From Chara braunii (Eukaryota; Streptophyta; Charophyceae; Charales; Characeae): a stretch of DNA of 29,182 bases. The notes under the pieces were generated by a model. That model did no database searches. It had not been told where the DNA came from and worked only from the letters and a program-made list of their open reading frames with translations. This document shows, in pieces, positions 1 to 10,930 of this stretch; the first letter of the stretch is position 1, and every line of letters begins with the position of its first letter. The DNA lies in NCBI GenBank assembly GCA_003427395.1, contig BFEA01000993.1, positions 183,357 through 212,538 of the forward strand, in the 5' to 3' direction. The position numbers and the translations under genes are program-made.

Positions 1-92
<92 letters not shown>
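1..92. repeat. Compound microsatellite (TC)n-(TG)n at contig start
   Basis: The first 60 bases are pure TC dinucleotides. They switch directly to about 16 TG units and end at a G run (TAGGGGGG). The contig starts inside the TC tract, so the true repeat length is unknown and the break is probably an assembly limit. Confidence 0.97.
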
Positions 93-95
<3 letters not shown>

Positions 96-484
96 GGGGG
101 TGGGTCAATACGCAGAATCGCTCTTAGCAAGCTAGCTTCGAAAAGCAACACTTTCAAACGTGGACGTCGCGTGATCAAATCCCAATCATCAAAGCATCTA
201 TTACATCGTCGGAAAAATCTTGTTCTCCATGGCTTCGTGCATGTATGATAACGTTTGGAAATTGGCGGGAACATTAACGTCGTTGCCGACGTGGCGATCA
301 GCAAGACCGTCACAGCTGGGCAGCAGCACCATGATGATGGCCTCTTCCCACGTCTTCGTCGCCCTCCTCCCTCGTTGTCATCATCCTCGTCCATCATATT
401 CTTCCCCCTCTTACCTGCTGTCCGCTAATTAGCCACTTTTCCCCCCGTCTCTCCCTCCCCCTCTACTCTACTACCCTCTTCCCC
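93..484. other. Unassigned unique sequence
   Basis: I see no conserved protein, RNA or repeat motif. Open frames are short, start in poor context and resemble nothing known. The right-hand part is pyrimidine-rich. Confidence 0.6.
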
Positions 485-575
485 CCGAATAGAGCGCACG
501 GTCATTATCGCTGTACCTATCAGACTAGAAATCATCCCCCCCAGTAGCGCCATAACGACCATGCGTTGTATTCGG
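485..575. mobile_element. Short inverted-repeat element, copy 1 (MITE-like)
   Basis: About 91 bp. The left end CCGAATAGAGCGCACGGTC and the reverse complement of the right end, CCGAATACAACGCATGGTC, match at about 22 of the first 27 positions, so the ends form terminal inverted repeats. A related copy lies 55 bp downstream (631-716) and shares the internal string CCTATCAGACT. No coding capacity and no obvious target-site duplication. Could be a tiny MITE or a tandemly duplicated hairpin module. Confidence 0.5.
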
Positions 576-630
576 CGGAAGACTGTAGCTCGTTATCTCC
601 TTCCTCTCCTCCACTTCCTCTCCAGACCAT

Positions 631-716
631 CGAATAGAACGCATGGCCGTGATCCCGGTGCCTATCAGACTCGAAGTGGCCCCAAATACAGCTATAATGA
701 CAGTGCGTTCTATTCG
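631..716. mobile_element. Short inverted-repeat element, copy 2 (MITE-like)
   Basis: Second copy of the element at 485-575, in the same orientation. The first 13 bases of the ends, CGAATAGAACGCA, are a perfect inverted repeat. The right terminal region carries CTATAATGAC, a decamer that recurs in other palindromic or retroposed elements of this window. Confidence 0.5.
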
Positions 717-1490
717 GGATAAGAGGGGACCTCGTCCTCCTCGCTCTCCTCCACCGTCGATTGGACAGGGTACATGCTATGGTAATCTCTTTTTCTTTTT
801 TATTTTCGTATCGTTCCAATTCTGTGATGTCCCAAAGAACCTTCCCCTTGTCTTCTTGCTCTCGCTCCCATTCTCCGTCGTCCGCTTTGTACCGCTGCAT
901 CTGGCGGAGGCTCACGCTGTCGGACTTCTGGAATCTGACGGACGCTCGAGCTCTCAGACTGCTGGAAATGTAAGCCAGGAAACCTCGGGTTAACTACGGG
1001 TGGCATTGAGGCCATCACTGCTGGTGAAAGGAGGACCGAACAGGATCAATCAATGGCTGAACCGATCAGCCATGGCGCACTGACCCCTTTGCTTCCACCC
1101 ATAAATAATGGTCTAATGGGGTCGTGGCCACCCCTCCCATCATCATAGCTTGGGCCAAAGTGCCAGGTCAGCACGAACCCAGTCAGCTTTCGCGACCGGA
1201 TTCATGCTTGCTGACCACAGACACAACAGCCATGCCCGACAAGAGGACGTGGCGTTGATGTTACCCAGGGATTTGCGCTACCCTTTACCCTATTTGTTTT
1301 TTCTCATCGAGTTCCATCTGGATTCGAACTCAGGTCTGAGTTCCTTTTTTCTTTTTTCCTTTTTTTTTTGGGGCCGCCGTCCGGGGGACACGATCTGCTC
1401 GGGGCAAGATGCCTAACTTTGAGCTCTCCCCACGCGTCTCCGCTAACGCCGCAGGCACACTCGCACAGGATGAAAATGGAAACCTTGGCA
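717..1490. other. Unassigned region with a poly-T tract and an isolated B-box-like motif
   Basis: No gene is supported. On the minus strand near 1313-1337 there is AGTTCGAATCC, close to a Pol III B box, beside a T/A-rich tract (1346-1371). I find no matching A box at tRNA spacing, so this is at most a decayed tRNA-like fragment. The remainder is unassigned. Confidence 0.4.
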
Positions 1491-1499
1491 TCAGGAAGC

Positions 1500-1975
1500 C
1501 TGGAACCAGGTTGGGACCAGGATGGAACCAGGTTGGAACCAGGCTGGAACCAGGTTGGGACCAAGTTGAACCAAGTTGTACCGGGTCATAGGACCAGGTT
1601 GGGACCAGGTTGGGACCAGGTTGGGACCAGGTTGGGACCAGGTCGCAACTAGGTCGGCAGCAGGTTGGGACCAGGTTGCAACTAGGTTGGCAGCAGGTTG
1701 GGACCAGGTTGGGGACAGGTTGCACCTAGGTCGGTACCTGGTTGGGACCAGGTTGGGACCAGGTTCAATCCAACCAAGATGGGACCAGGTTCCAATGGGA
1801 CCTAGATGGGACCATGTTGGGAGCATATTGGGAGCAAGTTGGGACCGTGTTGGGACCGTGTTGGGACCATGTTGGGACCAGGTTCAATGGGACGAGGCTA
1901 AGTGGGACGAGGCTAAGTGGGACTAGGTTGGGACCAGGTTTGGAGACCAGGTTGAGAGCAGGTTCAACCTACGCT
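1500..1975. repeat. 11-bp minisatellite (GGTTGGGACCA)n
   Basis: About 40 imperfect copies of GGTTGGGACCA run head to tail. The cleanest stretch is 1583-1645 and variants include GGTTGCAACTA and GGTCGGCAGCA. The unit contains no stop in any frame and 11 is not a multiple of 3, so every frame on both strands stays open and repeats with an 11-residue period. The overlapping open frames here (GWDQVGTRLGP on plus, NLVPTWSQPG on minus) are therefore a by-product of the repeat and not evidence of a gene. Confidence 0.95.
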
Positions 1976-2360
1976 AGGCCGATTATAGCACCAGCCTGCC
2001 CCCAGCCATAACCAGGTCCATAACTAAGGGCTGCCTGGATGTTACTGGGGGGCTCCTCCCCTCACCCTACTGGCTAATGCTTTGTGCAAGCATGAAGGTA
2101 ATGAGCCTGCAATCCTGTGGGATCAGTGTGACCTATGCTCCGCCTATTACACAACTAGGTCCATCCCAGATGAACCTAGATCCTGTGGTATCAGGTGCAA
2201 ACCTATGCGCGGCTAATTGCGCCAGCACGGCCCAGCAGGTCCATCATAGTCAAACCAGGTCCGCAGAGGCGGCAAGTGTGCAGGATTGAGCCTAAATGAC
2301 TCATTTTTCAACCCAGGTTCAGTCTACGCCGGCTAATTATTGCACCAGTCCATCCAAGGT
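1962..2360 (+). repeat. Decayed ~40-bp repeat module, four copies
   Basis: Near 1962, 2120, 2190 and 2312 the sequence returns to variants of CAGGTTCAACCTAYGC followed by GGCTAATTATNGCACCAG. Spacing is irregular (about 70-160 bp) and identity is partial. It begins where the 11-bp minisatellite fades, so it may be the older flank of the same expanded locus. Confidence 0.5.
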
Positions 2361-4140
2361 GCACCCAATGGTACCAGTCCTCCGTCCGCTAGCCCTGCTC
2401 CTGCTTCTGCTCTCCCTGCTGATATAAACGAATGGATGACCCTAGATCACTTTTGCACTAGGTTTACCATCCTAGGTCAGTCCGCCTACAGCGCCATGTC
2501 GACCCTCTGTTGTGACGCCCAACCTCACGCCCAGCGCGACTTCCTGATCGGAGTATGATGTGGGCCTGGAAGTGCAAAAAGGGGTGGGCCAAGGATTTTT
2601 GGGAAAGTGGGGGTGGAGTCCCCGTTCAGAACTGAGATCTCCTGTGGCAGGGTTTTTCGGGGGCACGAGTGCAATTTGACTGAGAGGGCGGACCGCTTCC
2701 GGTCGTAAGGCAGATGGCATGCGCGGATCGTTCAAGGCCGCTCGATCCACCCGTTTTGATGACGGCGGTTCGTCGAAAGGTCCATTCGGGGTGGGCGCGA
2801 TCCTGATGAGTCAGGTCGTCGGCTGTCGCCACGTGGCGCCGGTCGTCGCGCGTTCGGGTTGGGACCTCGGGTTCCCGAGGCTCTCTGGTCGCCGCATCGT
2901 CAGCAGTTTCCGCAGGGCGTGCGAGGCCAGTATGGTGCTATGGCTTTCCACGGGATGACCCTGAGTTGATGGTACGGGAGAAGAAGACGGAAGGGAGGGA
3001 AGTTAGTGGAGATAACGACAAAACCGGGGGAAATAAAGTAGTGGGTGTGGTCTGAAGTGGGGAAATCAGAGCACCGGGGGTCGCTGGTTGTGGCGCAGTG
3101 AAACTCCCTAGGACACAGTCGATTCTCTGTTAGGCAAGGGAATCTCTGTCGGAAGCTCTCCTCTATCCAAGGGGTGAAGTATTCCGGGTCGTACAACGAC
3201 CTTGAGCTCCCGGAGCGTGTCATCATGTCATCGTAGAGCCACGAAATTCCTAAGGGCGTGTCTTTGTCGATTGCGATCACCGCATGTGAGTACGTGCAGG
3301 CCACGCGAATCGAGTCGCGCTTACACGTGTTCACACGGGATGATTGCTTCGTTGCCGACACAGGATTGGCCACATCTAGTCAGACAATATCCCCTCAATC
3401 GTTGCCTTTTTTTTTATGTGTGGTTGGTTGTGAATCGACACGCGGGGGCGCGTGGAGGTGCGCAGATCAGATCGCACTTACGCGCGTCCCTGCGTGGCGT
3501 TCGTTGGTTTTTGGGCAAACAGCTACCCGATCATCTAATCACTCCGTAATTTCTAAGCATGCAAGATGCAACAATCGCAATAGCTCAATCAAGGGATAAG
3601 CGAAAATGAAAACAGTATTGATGACTATGCAAAATTCCTACCTTACTCATGAGTGCATCAAGATGGTAAACAAAAGGCAAAGGTCGGGCATAAGGACAAG
3701 CAAACAGACATAACATCCATTCATTCAGCATACACAACATCAGAGATTGAAATCACAAAAATGAGTGTGGGAGAGAGAAAACCAAGCCAAGATTCCGAAA
3801 ACAAAAACGGGCAAATCGCCCTGATCCGATACCAAAATTTATATACACAAGCAGGGAGGGAGAACAGATGAAAGAAACAGCAAATCTGTGTCCATCAACC
3901 TCAGCTCCCTCTTCCTCTCTCTCTCTCTCCGATGCGGACAGCCCGTCGTCGTGCACCAACCCACGAAGTTGTCACCCCGCTTAGTCCTCCCGCATCCGTC
4001 AGGTTCGCCCGCGTCCACAGTCCGTCGTGGCCCGCGTCAACCCCGCACGTTTGGCACCAGCTCGTCGGGTGGCCCGACTCCCACTTCAACTCACCTCTTA
4101 CTTCGCTCGTGAGCGGACCCTCACTGATCGCGCTACCTTG
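2361..4140. other. Unassigned region, no supported gene
   Basis: The longest minus-strand open frame is 157 residues (2900-3373), with no domain, signal peptide or composition suggesting a protein. A short CT tract lies at 3914-3930. I found no RT, integrase, transposase or RNA-gene motif. Confidence 0.5.
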
Positions 4141-5480
4141 AGCTTCCACTTAGCTGGTTAAGAGAGCTAACTAATCGCGCAGCCGGAATTTATAGCGTGC
4201 ATGCATGCGCAAAGAACACGGAATTACAAGGACCTGGAAAGGAAGATCAGGAGAGGGAACGCCTACGTTCTGCATGGCCAGATCGCGGCGTGGGGGACGT
4301 AGCCGCTCTCCACACATTGATCCGATCATGCAGACCGCGGCTACCAAAACGCAACAAAAAGAAAGAGAAGAAGGTCGGGAAAGGCGAAGCACAAGAAGAA
4401 AGATACAGTTACAATGGCGCCCTCCCAAAATTACAGTTACACACACGATTAAAGGCGCCGACTAATCAGAGTTCCGTTGCAGCCGTACGAAGAAGCGCGT
4501 AAGCAAAAAGCGTCGCGCGATCCAAAAAAATCCTATTTACAAAATTCCTAAATTCCTATCTAATACAGAAAAGGCGGAAAGCGCAAGTTCCGAAAGGGAA
4601 GTCTGAAATTCCGAGAGCCATCGGGGCTCGACAAGATTCGAAAAAGAATTCAAAAAGAAAGTTCAAAAAGAACGAAGCAAAATTCTCGCGTGATGTCCGC
4701 GCCTAAATTCCAAAATCGAAACAAAAGAAGTGATGTCAACAGTTATTAATCACGTGCACGGCGGCCCACCGCAGACACAACCAATCAATCAATCGATCGT
4801 CCCGGGACTCACCCGGCCCTGAACCCAACCATTCGAAAAGAGACGACGAAAAAGACGAAGAGGCAGGGATACTAATTCAATTTTCTTTCAATCTCGATCT
4901 CCCGTAATTGGCCCATCCTTCCCAGCTTAGGACCCCTCATTGCTATCGCGCAGAAAATCGCGCGGTGCAGAAATCGGTTCGTCACACTGTTACACCACAT
5001 CTTCACGACACTAAGGGAGCTAGTAATAATGGGTGAGTAATGGCCTCGGTAATTTTCCGGGTAGATATGTGAAGTCCCTGGCCTCAACCTTTATGTGTTG
5101 AAAATGAACTACTAAAAGAAAAGGGTGAGATCCCACTTGCTTGGATTCTTTGTTCTGGACAATAAATTGCACAGATTGAGGAGCAAGAATGCAAAATTAG
5201 GGTAATTGCAACTTTTGCCAATGATGACCGATTGGTCAACTGCATGGGAGTAGGGAACGCAACCTTGAGAGCCTCTTTTTTTTCTCGTTTTGTATTTGTA
5301 TCTTTTTTTTTTTTGTTCAACGGAAAAATTTCCCTCAATTAAATAATCATTCTATAGTGAAATTTCATTCTAAATTTTAAATTTGCATTCTATCTGAAAA
5401 AAATGTCATTCCAATTTTAAAATTTCCCGTCTTACTTGAAAACTTTCCTTCTAAGAATGAGGTATCCCTTTTTATTTGAA
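4141..5480. other. Unassigned region becoming AT-rich
   Basis: No recognised gene. Positions 4200-4480 are purine-rich and encode only low-complexity Lys/Arg/Glu frames. From about 5100 the base composition drops to AT-rich, leading into the inverted-repeat element at 5492. Confidence 0.5.
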
Positions 5481-5491
5481 CTGCATGCTAG

Positions 5492-5663
5492 AGATGGAAT
5501 GAAAGTGTGGACGAGTTCATGAAATATTTTAATTGGACTGTTATTCTAAGTAAGGATTTTCAGTCATAAATAGGTTAATCCAATCTAAATTAGAAGATAT
5601 TTATTGTAGAATGAAAATTTAATTAAAATATTTCATAAACTCGTCCAGACTTTCATTCCATCT
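5492..5663. mobile_element. MITE-like fold-back element with 43-bp inverted repeats
   Basis: The left arm (5492-5534) begins AGATGGAATGAAAGTG. The right arm (5621-5663) is its reverse complement with 41 of 43 positions matching; the differences are at arm positions 16 and 27. The internal spacer is about 86 bp, AT-rich and non-coding. Size, AT content and TIRs are typical of non-autonomous DNA transposons (MITEs). I see no clean target-site duplication, so the superfamily is undetermined and the true ends may lie slightly outside. Confidence 0.75.
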
Positions 5664-5884
5664 TGAACAAATAGATGTAGTTGGAAGGGAAAACACATAT
5701 TTCGACGGGAACTTATCAAATAAAACTGAAAATTTTACAATTGGACGAACATTGGAATGATAATTTATAAATATGAAGGATTTTTTATCATTTTGTTTTT
5801 ATGGAAGATTTTTTCAACTTTCATTTCTCGTGGGAATTTTTCTGTTGTTTAAAAAAGGCTAAAAATCTGGAAAGGACGGCCTTT

Positions 5885-6306
5885 CAGGCCTTTTTTATTG
5901 TCATTATAGTATTACGGGGAACCCCGTAGCAGCCACATCCGTGCTCAAGCCTCCAATGAGGGAACATGTGGAGGCTGCACCCACCAGCAGGGAACGTGTG
6001 AGGGTTGCACCTACCAGCAGATGCGATACTACCTGCGACAGCAGGGGGGCGATACCGGCCAGGGCTCAATCGGTAGCATCAGGACCGAGCTTCTTCAATG
6101 GGCCAGTCACTGTGCCTCCCCTCCGGTCCCCTCCCCGGGCATGTGAGCATCAACAGTCTCTGCTCAATGCCACTCGGGGGGACCAACGACATATCTCTAG
6201 GTGGCGGGCGCCAAACTTGCCCAGGAAGGTACATGAGGCAAATGGGGATTGAACCCAAGACCTCCTGAATGACACTTGCGTGCCTTACCAACTGAGCTAG
6301 GCCGCT
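5885..6306 (-). mobile_element. tRNA-derived SINE
   Basis: Read on the minus strand, the 5' end has a Pol III A box TAGCTCAGTTGG (6299-6288) and a B box GGGTTCAATCC (6256-6246), at the spacing found in tRNAs. The bases preceding the A box do not pair with those following the B box, so there is no acceptor stem and this is not a functional tRNA gene. A tRNA-unrelated body of about 340 bp follows, ending near AATGACAATAAAAAAGG. Head, body and A-rich end match SINE architecture. The exact 3' end and target-site duplication are unresolved. Confidence 0.65.
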
Positions 6307-6596
6307 GGATTTTTTCCTTGTTGGTATTTTGTGTTTTTTTTTTGGGTCCTTACCTCTTGTAGATCCCGCTTACCCTACTCTCGTCAATTCTCCACGACGC
6401 ATCCTCACTCCCCCTGTCCTACATCAGTGTCTTCCAGTCGAGGCAATCACCCTTCTACCACCATACTGCAGTTGAAGGCTCTAACACTGCGTAGAAACCC
6501 TGCTCAACCCAGGTTGAAGCATCTTTCAACAGACCCTATTGCGCAGCTTCTTTTGGCACTAGCATAAGCATTCTCTATACAGGCCTCATAGGTAGA

Positions 6597-6708
6597 TTTT
6601 TTTTTTTTTTTTTTGTGGTGTGTGTGTGGGGGGGGGGGACAAGGTTCCAATCTATTCGTGAGGAGCAGCACGTGCTGGGAACCGGGCCCAACGTCTCATA
6701 TGAAAATT
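6597..6708 (-). mobile_element. Poly(A)-tailed retroposon family, copy A
   Basis: On the minus strand: GACGTTGGGCCCGGTTCCCA, then GCACGTGCTGCTCC, AATAGA, a C/CA-rich stretch and an 18-nt poly(A) tail (T run at 6597-6614 on plus). It shares its 5' core with copies at 15592, 18701, 19420 and 21646 and looks internally shortened. No ORF. Confidence 0.65.
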
Positions 6709-8296
6709 TACATCGAATTTTGAAAGTTTGAGATACCGGGGTCATTACCTGGCTTTGACTGAGAGAACTTTGAGAGAATTTGGAGCTACTTAGAAAATTA
6801 CTACGACAAACTACAGAAAAAGGTCTACCCATAACAAAACATGCCACCACAGAGGTCCTACAAATGCTCAAAACCCTGTGGATTCCTAGCAACCCTTCTA
6901 AAGCTCTCCAACACCGTCTTACTTGTGACGAACCAGCTTCTGAACCCGCGCCATCTTCCGGACCCCTTCTCTCTCTCTTTTTCTTTTCGAATTTTGCTCG
7001 GCCTAACAAGGCCCCTCTCTGTTTTGATTAAAGGTGCCTTGCTGAGACCCGTGTCTCCAGTCTCATTGATTCTTGAAATTCTGTTTTCGTAATTTAGGAA
7101 ATGCATGAGAATTGCGCGCGTGTTAGTAAACACGCTAGAAATTTGGCCCGACAGTTAGCAATTCCGAAATAAACAGAACCCGACGTGTCCTTTTTGTGCA
7201 TGAATGTTCTCAACTACGTCGCGGAACACTCTGGGAATTTTGGTGGGAATACAGATGGATGTGGGACTGCCTTTTCCCACGCCTACTTTGCGCGCGGATA
7301 TGGTGATTTCAATTTTTGAATTAGCATAGGACTTAGGAATCTGTAACAGTTTTGGTGCCTCTTTTTGCATTTGTGATCGGCGCCATACAAGCGAGTTTCC
7401 CCCTTTCTGCTCCCCTCGCCATCTTCGACACTCCCTCCGCACCCGCGCTCCTCTTCCTCTGTAACCATTTTTCCCTCTCTCTCTTTCTTTCTCTCCTCCC
7501 CCCCCCCCTCGCCGCACCTTTTCTCTTTCTTTATCATCTGAATCTTGGATCCGTTTCGCGCTATATCCTGCACACCCTTCTTCCTCCCACTCTGAGTCCT
7601 ACGCACAAGAACCTGGTCGATCCTCTCTTCACTCCGTCCAGCCAAAGAGAAGCATCGTGTAAGAGGAAACTCATATTACGCGATGACTCTGATTGGCTAC
7701 GATCGGACTCCGAAGGATCAACATGGCTTTCGCCGGGCGATTATCCACAAGTTCTCTCTTACCCTTCCCTGACTCAATCTTCATCCTCCCTCGTATCTAC
7801 CTCCCTTCCCGCAACTATAAATTCCGCAAGCGCGCCCGCAAATCTCTCTCTCAACTCGTCTGCCAACTTCCGGGAAGCAGTGGCTAGATGGTATGTGTGG
7901 AGTGCGTGTCGAAAAGTCCCGACGAGCTGACTATAGTCTGGCCGGCGGTGCGCCTGATCGCCACGACGGACTGTGGGATCTAGGCAAGCCGTGCAGAGAC
8001 TAAGTCGGAGGGGTGACGATCGTTGTGGTGGAAAGTGGCACGGAGCCGTCTAAGATGAGTTGCTAGAAGTTCCAGAATCTTAAATCATTCTTAAGACCCC
8101 CATTGGCAACCAAAACCAACAAACCATGGATAAAGGAAAAACTCAAAAACATTCATGGTGACTACTCAAAACTCTACCAAGTGACTAGAATATGTGTGTC
8201 AAAAAGCCTCCCAACCACAAATCAGATAGGTGAAACCTATTTAATCCACCTACGACCACCACCAGCATGGTTGTTTTTAGCACGAACCAAAGCTCT
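6709..8296. other. Unassigned region, no supported gene
   Basis: Open frames here (for example 7352-7930, plus) are driven by C/T-rich low complexity around 7470-7530 and show no protein family. No RNA gene or repeat was recognised. Confidence 0.5.
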
Positions 8297-8297
8297 T

Positions 8298-8533
8298 CCA
8301 GGCCTCATGCTCCCATCAGGTTAGGTTACAGAGTTGCACCACCTTGCTCCAGCACCGGCCAACATTGCTCCAGTTACAACCCTCGATGACCACTGAGACT
8401 GCCCCCGCAAACAACCCCCCATATCTCTTTACCAGGCCTCACGCCCCCACTAAGCTAGGTCACAGAGTTGCGCCACCTGGCTCTGGCTCCGGCCAGCGTT
8501 GCTCCAGCTTCGGTCTTCGAGGGCCACCGAATT
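8298..8533 (+). repeat. Tandem duplication, 134-bp period
   Basis: Two diverged copies start at 8298 and 8432, both with CCAGGCCTCA, then CACAGAGTTGCRCCACC, CCGGCCARCRTTGCTCCAG and a terminal TCGAKGRCCACYGA. No reading frame is obviously preserved. Confidence 0.75.
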
Positions 8534-9640
8534 TTCAACCACCCTTCGCAGGATCACAAATGACTTGCCAGATAGCACCTATTCCTACACCTTCTCGAGA
8601 GGCAAACCAAATGAAGAAAAATGGAAAGAAATACTAAATTGAATGTTAGAATTCTTCGAGAGAGATCGCCCCTCCCTCCCCCTACCCCTCCCCCCTCAGC
8701 CGAGTCAGCCCTACACTGCCTCCGCCGAGGTGAGTCACCCACTCTCCCTCGGCCCCAATATAGCACCAACCCTGTACCCCTTTTTCCCAGGGACACGCAG
8801 TTCCCACCTTAGCCACCTAAGTATGCCCCCCCACCCCTTGCCCATTTCTGCCTCTGCTGAGACTGACGTTGACTCACACACCAGCCCCTGCCCCAGAATA
8901 GGGCAACCCCCTACTCCGCCCCTACCCTCTTTAAGACATTCACCCCCCACCTTGTGATGCCCCTGCAAGGTAGAGCTCCCCCCACCCCCTTCTTACCTTT
9001 CAGCCCTCCAGGAACGATCCGATCCAGCCGACTACAGTTATTGATGACACACTTACCAAAATGTCGATCGCAATTTGCAAAAGCAAGGCCTCTTCAAAAT
9101 TATGCATCTCCCACCATATGCACGTATCTCCAATTTAAGAGAAGCAAAAAATTAATTATCAGAGAGGGTCTTCAAAGTTTATAGCTATAATAGTAGGATT
9201 CCAAAATTTTCGGGTTCCAAGATTAGAAAATCATGATAGAATTTTACTTGGGACTTTAAAAATTATAGTCGAAATTCAAGTTTACATAATTATAGAACAT
9301 AACCCTAAGAATTGTGCTGACCATTCGGAATGGATAATATATGTTTGTGTGTATGTGTATACATGTAGATGAGAATACTTTACTTAGCACTTTTAGAAAT
9401 TATAGTTGAATTTTAACCACCAGTACCTACCGGTGTTCAAGGCCCGACCCTAAAGCTACTGGTAGGCCTAACCTACAGCTACGGTGACGAGTCTCGAAGT
9501 ACCGGTACTTCGATAACATCAAAATTTGTTTACAATAAATGTGAACAAAATCAAAAGAAAAACAAACGAAAAACAAAGAAAACTTAAAAAAAAAAAAAAG
9601 GAAGAAGGAAAATGAAATTGAGAAAAAAGAACTGCATCGC
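8534..9640. other. Unassigned; pyrimidine-rich then AT-rich
   Basis: Positions 8660-9000 are strongly C/T-rich on plus and give proline-rich open frames that I treat as composition artefacts. Positions 9100-9640 are AT-rich with no motif. Confidence 0.5.
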
Positions 9641-9644
9641 GCCG

Positions 9645-9821
9645 TGAGAGAGAGAGAGAGAGAGAGAGGGAAAAAAAAAGAGAATGAATGCACCCGGGAA
9701 GGTGGGAGCATTCATTCCCATTTTCCAGATTTATATACGGGCGGGTACGGGCGGAAGGGGGAGAGACAGGGAGAGAGAGAGACGTCGCATTTACAGTTCC
9801 ACTGCCCGACGAACGCACCGG

Positions 9822-9893
<72 letters not shown>
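9645..9893. repeat. GA tract and (TC)n microsatellite in inverted arrangement
   Basis: A (GA)12-like tract (9645-9668) and a second GA-rich stretch (9755-9782) are followed by about 36 TC units (9823-9892). GA and TC tracts on one strand are complementary, so the block could fold back. No gene. Confidence 0.9.
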
Positions 9894-9896
<3 letters not shown>

Positions 9897-10723
9897 CGTT
9901 TCTGAGTCTTACACCCACCCCGCGCGCGCTGCATTTTACTTTTATTTTTGTTTCGTTTCAAATCTCTTTTGTTTTTTTTTTCCTGTTTTTTTCTCTTTTC
10001 GTTTCTTTTTTTTTTTGGAATATTAGCGACCGGGCGTTTGTTCGCCCGACCCCCAAAAGTCACGGCGGGTTAACGGCCGCGACTTCAAAAAAACAACGGG
10101 GAGGTACTGGTGGTTTAAAGGGTATGTGTGTATGTGTGTGCATGTAGATGAGAATTTGGCTGATCATAAAATAAAGGATAAGATTATGAGTTTATTTTTC
10201 CAAATTTGATAAGCTGAATTTATACTGTGTAAGCAATAAATTAGAACAAGAATATAGGAGATTAGAAGATACAAAATTAAGATCAGCGAATCAAATTGAA
10301 AAGGTAGTCGACGCGAAGAGCGTCACACATATTCACACAAAATTCTCCTGCTCCATCGCCGCCGTGATTATTACGCCGCTACTTGCTTCCATGTCTTTAA
10401 CCGATGAACCAAATCAAACGGAAGTTTGAAACCGCCAGCTTTTTTTTACGTTGCAGGCCTCTCTCCTCCCACTCCGCATGAGAAGATGTTCCTCACCTTC
10501 TACCCGCGCTACCCAACCAACCTCCACTAGATTCGCGCAGGAGCATAGGAGCAGGGTCACTACCATGCCCAAGATCTCATGAAAACTATCCTAATTAACC
10601 CGACAGTCTCCCCTTCCTCTAGCGTGTCATCCCACGACACCACATAAACGAAGCACGAAGCAAGAGACCTCTTCAGCATAGATTATCAAGGCTGGAAGAA
10701 CCCTCAGTCGAAGCATCACGCCA
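9894..10723. other. Unassigned region
   Basis: Poly-T runs at 9970-10016 are followed by a small GC hairpin CGGGCG-TTTGTT-CGCCCG near 10031-10048. The rest is ordinary mixed sequence with no gene signature. Confidence 0.5.
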
Positions 10724-10930
10724 ATGGCCGCACCAGACAACACCAACGGAACCTCGCGTCATCGCCTGCCGCCGTACTCCCCATTGCCCACATCAACTCC
10801 TCGATATTCCTCGCAGAGTCGTGTCCACAAGGCGCCACCAACACACGAACCGGCCCATGTCAATAGCGGAGCGGCCGCGCCGCAGCCGGGTCCGTCAAGC
10901 ACCCTCCACATCATGTGGACCTCGACCTGA
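10724..10930 (+). CDS. Possible small Pro/Ser/Thr-rich ORF (weak)
   Basis: A 68-residue open frame whose start codon sits in a reasonable eukaryotic context (CCAATGGCC). The translation is rich in Pro, Ser, Thr and His and has no domain, membrane segment or known family. It lies alone just upstream of an AT-rich block. It could be a first coding exon of an unseen gene, or chance. I list it only because the start context is better than that of other short frames in this region. Confidence 0.12.
   Translation: MAAPDNTNGTSRHRLPPYSPLPTSTPRYSSQSRVHKAPPTHEPAHVNSGAAAPQPGPSSTLHIMWTST

Noticed and set aside
1330-2011. Overlapping ORFs on both strands with GWDQVGTRLGP or NLVPTWSQPG repeats
   Set aside because: They are produced by the stop-free 11-bp minisatellite; all frames are open for the same reason.
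2900-3373. 157-residue minus-strand ORF
   Set aside because: No recognisable family, no good start context, and overlapping plus-strand frames of similar length; not distinguishable from chance.
5874-5897. GGCCTTTCAGGCC hairpin followed by TTTTTT, resembling a bacterial intrinsic terminator
   Set aside because: The window is eukaryotic with no gene ending here. The stem is only 5 bp and the T run belongs to the A-rich end of the minus-strand SINE.
6246-6306. tRNA gene on the minus strand
   Set aside because: The A and B boxes are good but there is no acceptor stem or clean anticodon arm, and a long body follows; a SINE head fits better.
7352-7930. 192-residue ORF with a hydrophobic N-terminus
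   Set aside because: Composition follows a C/T-rich tract, the start context is weak, and there is no domain or neighbour support.
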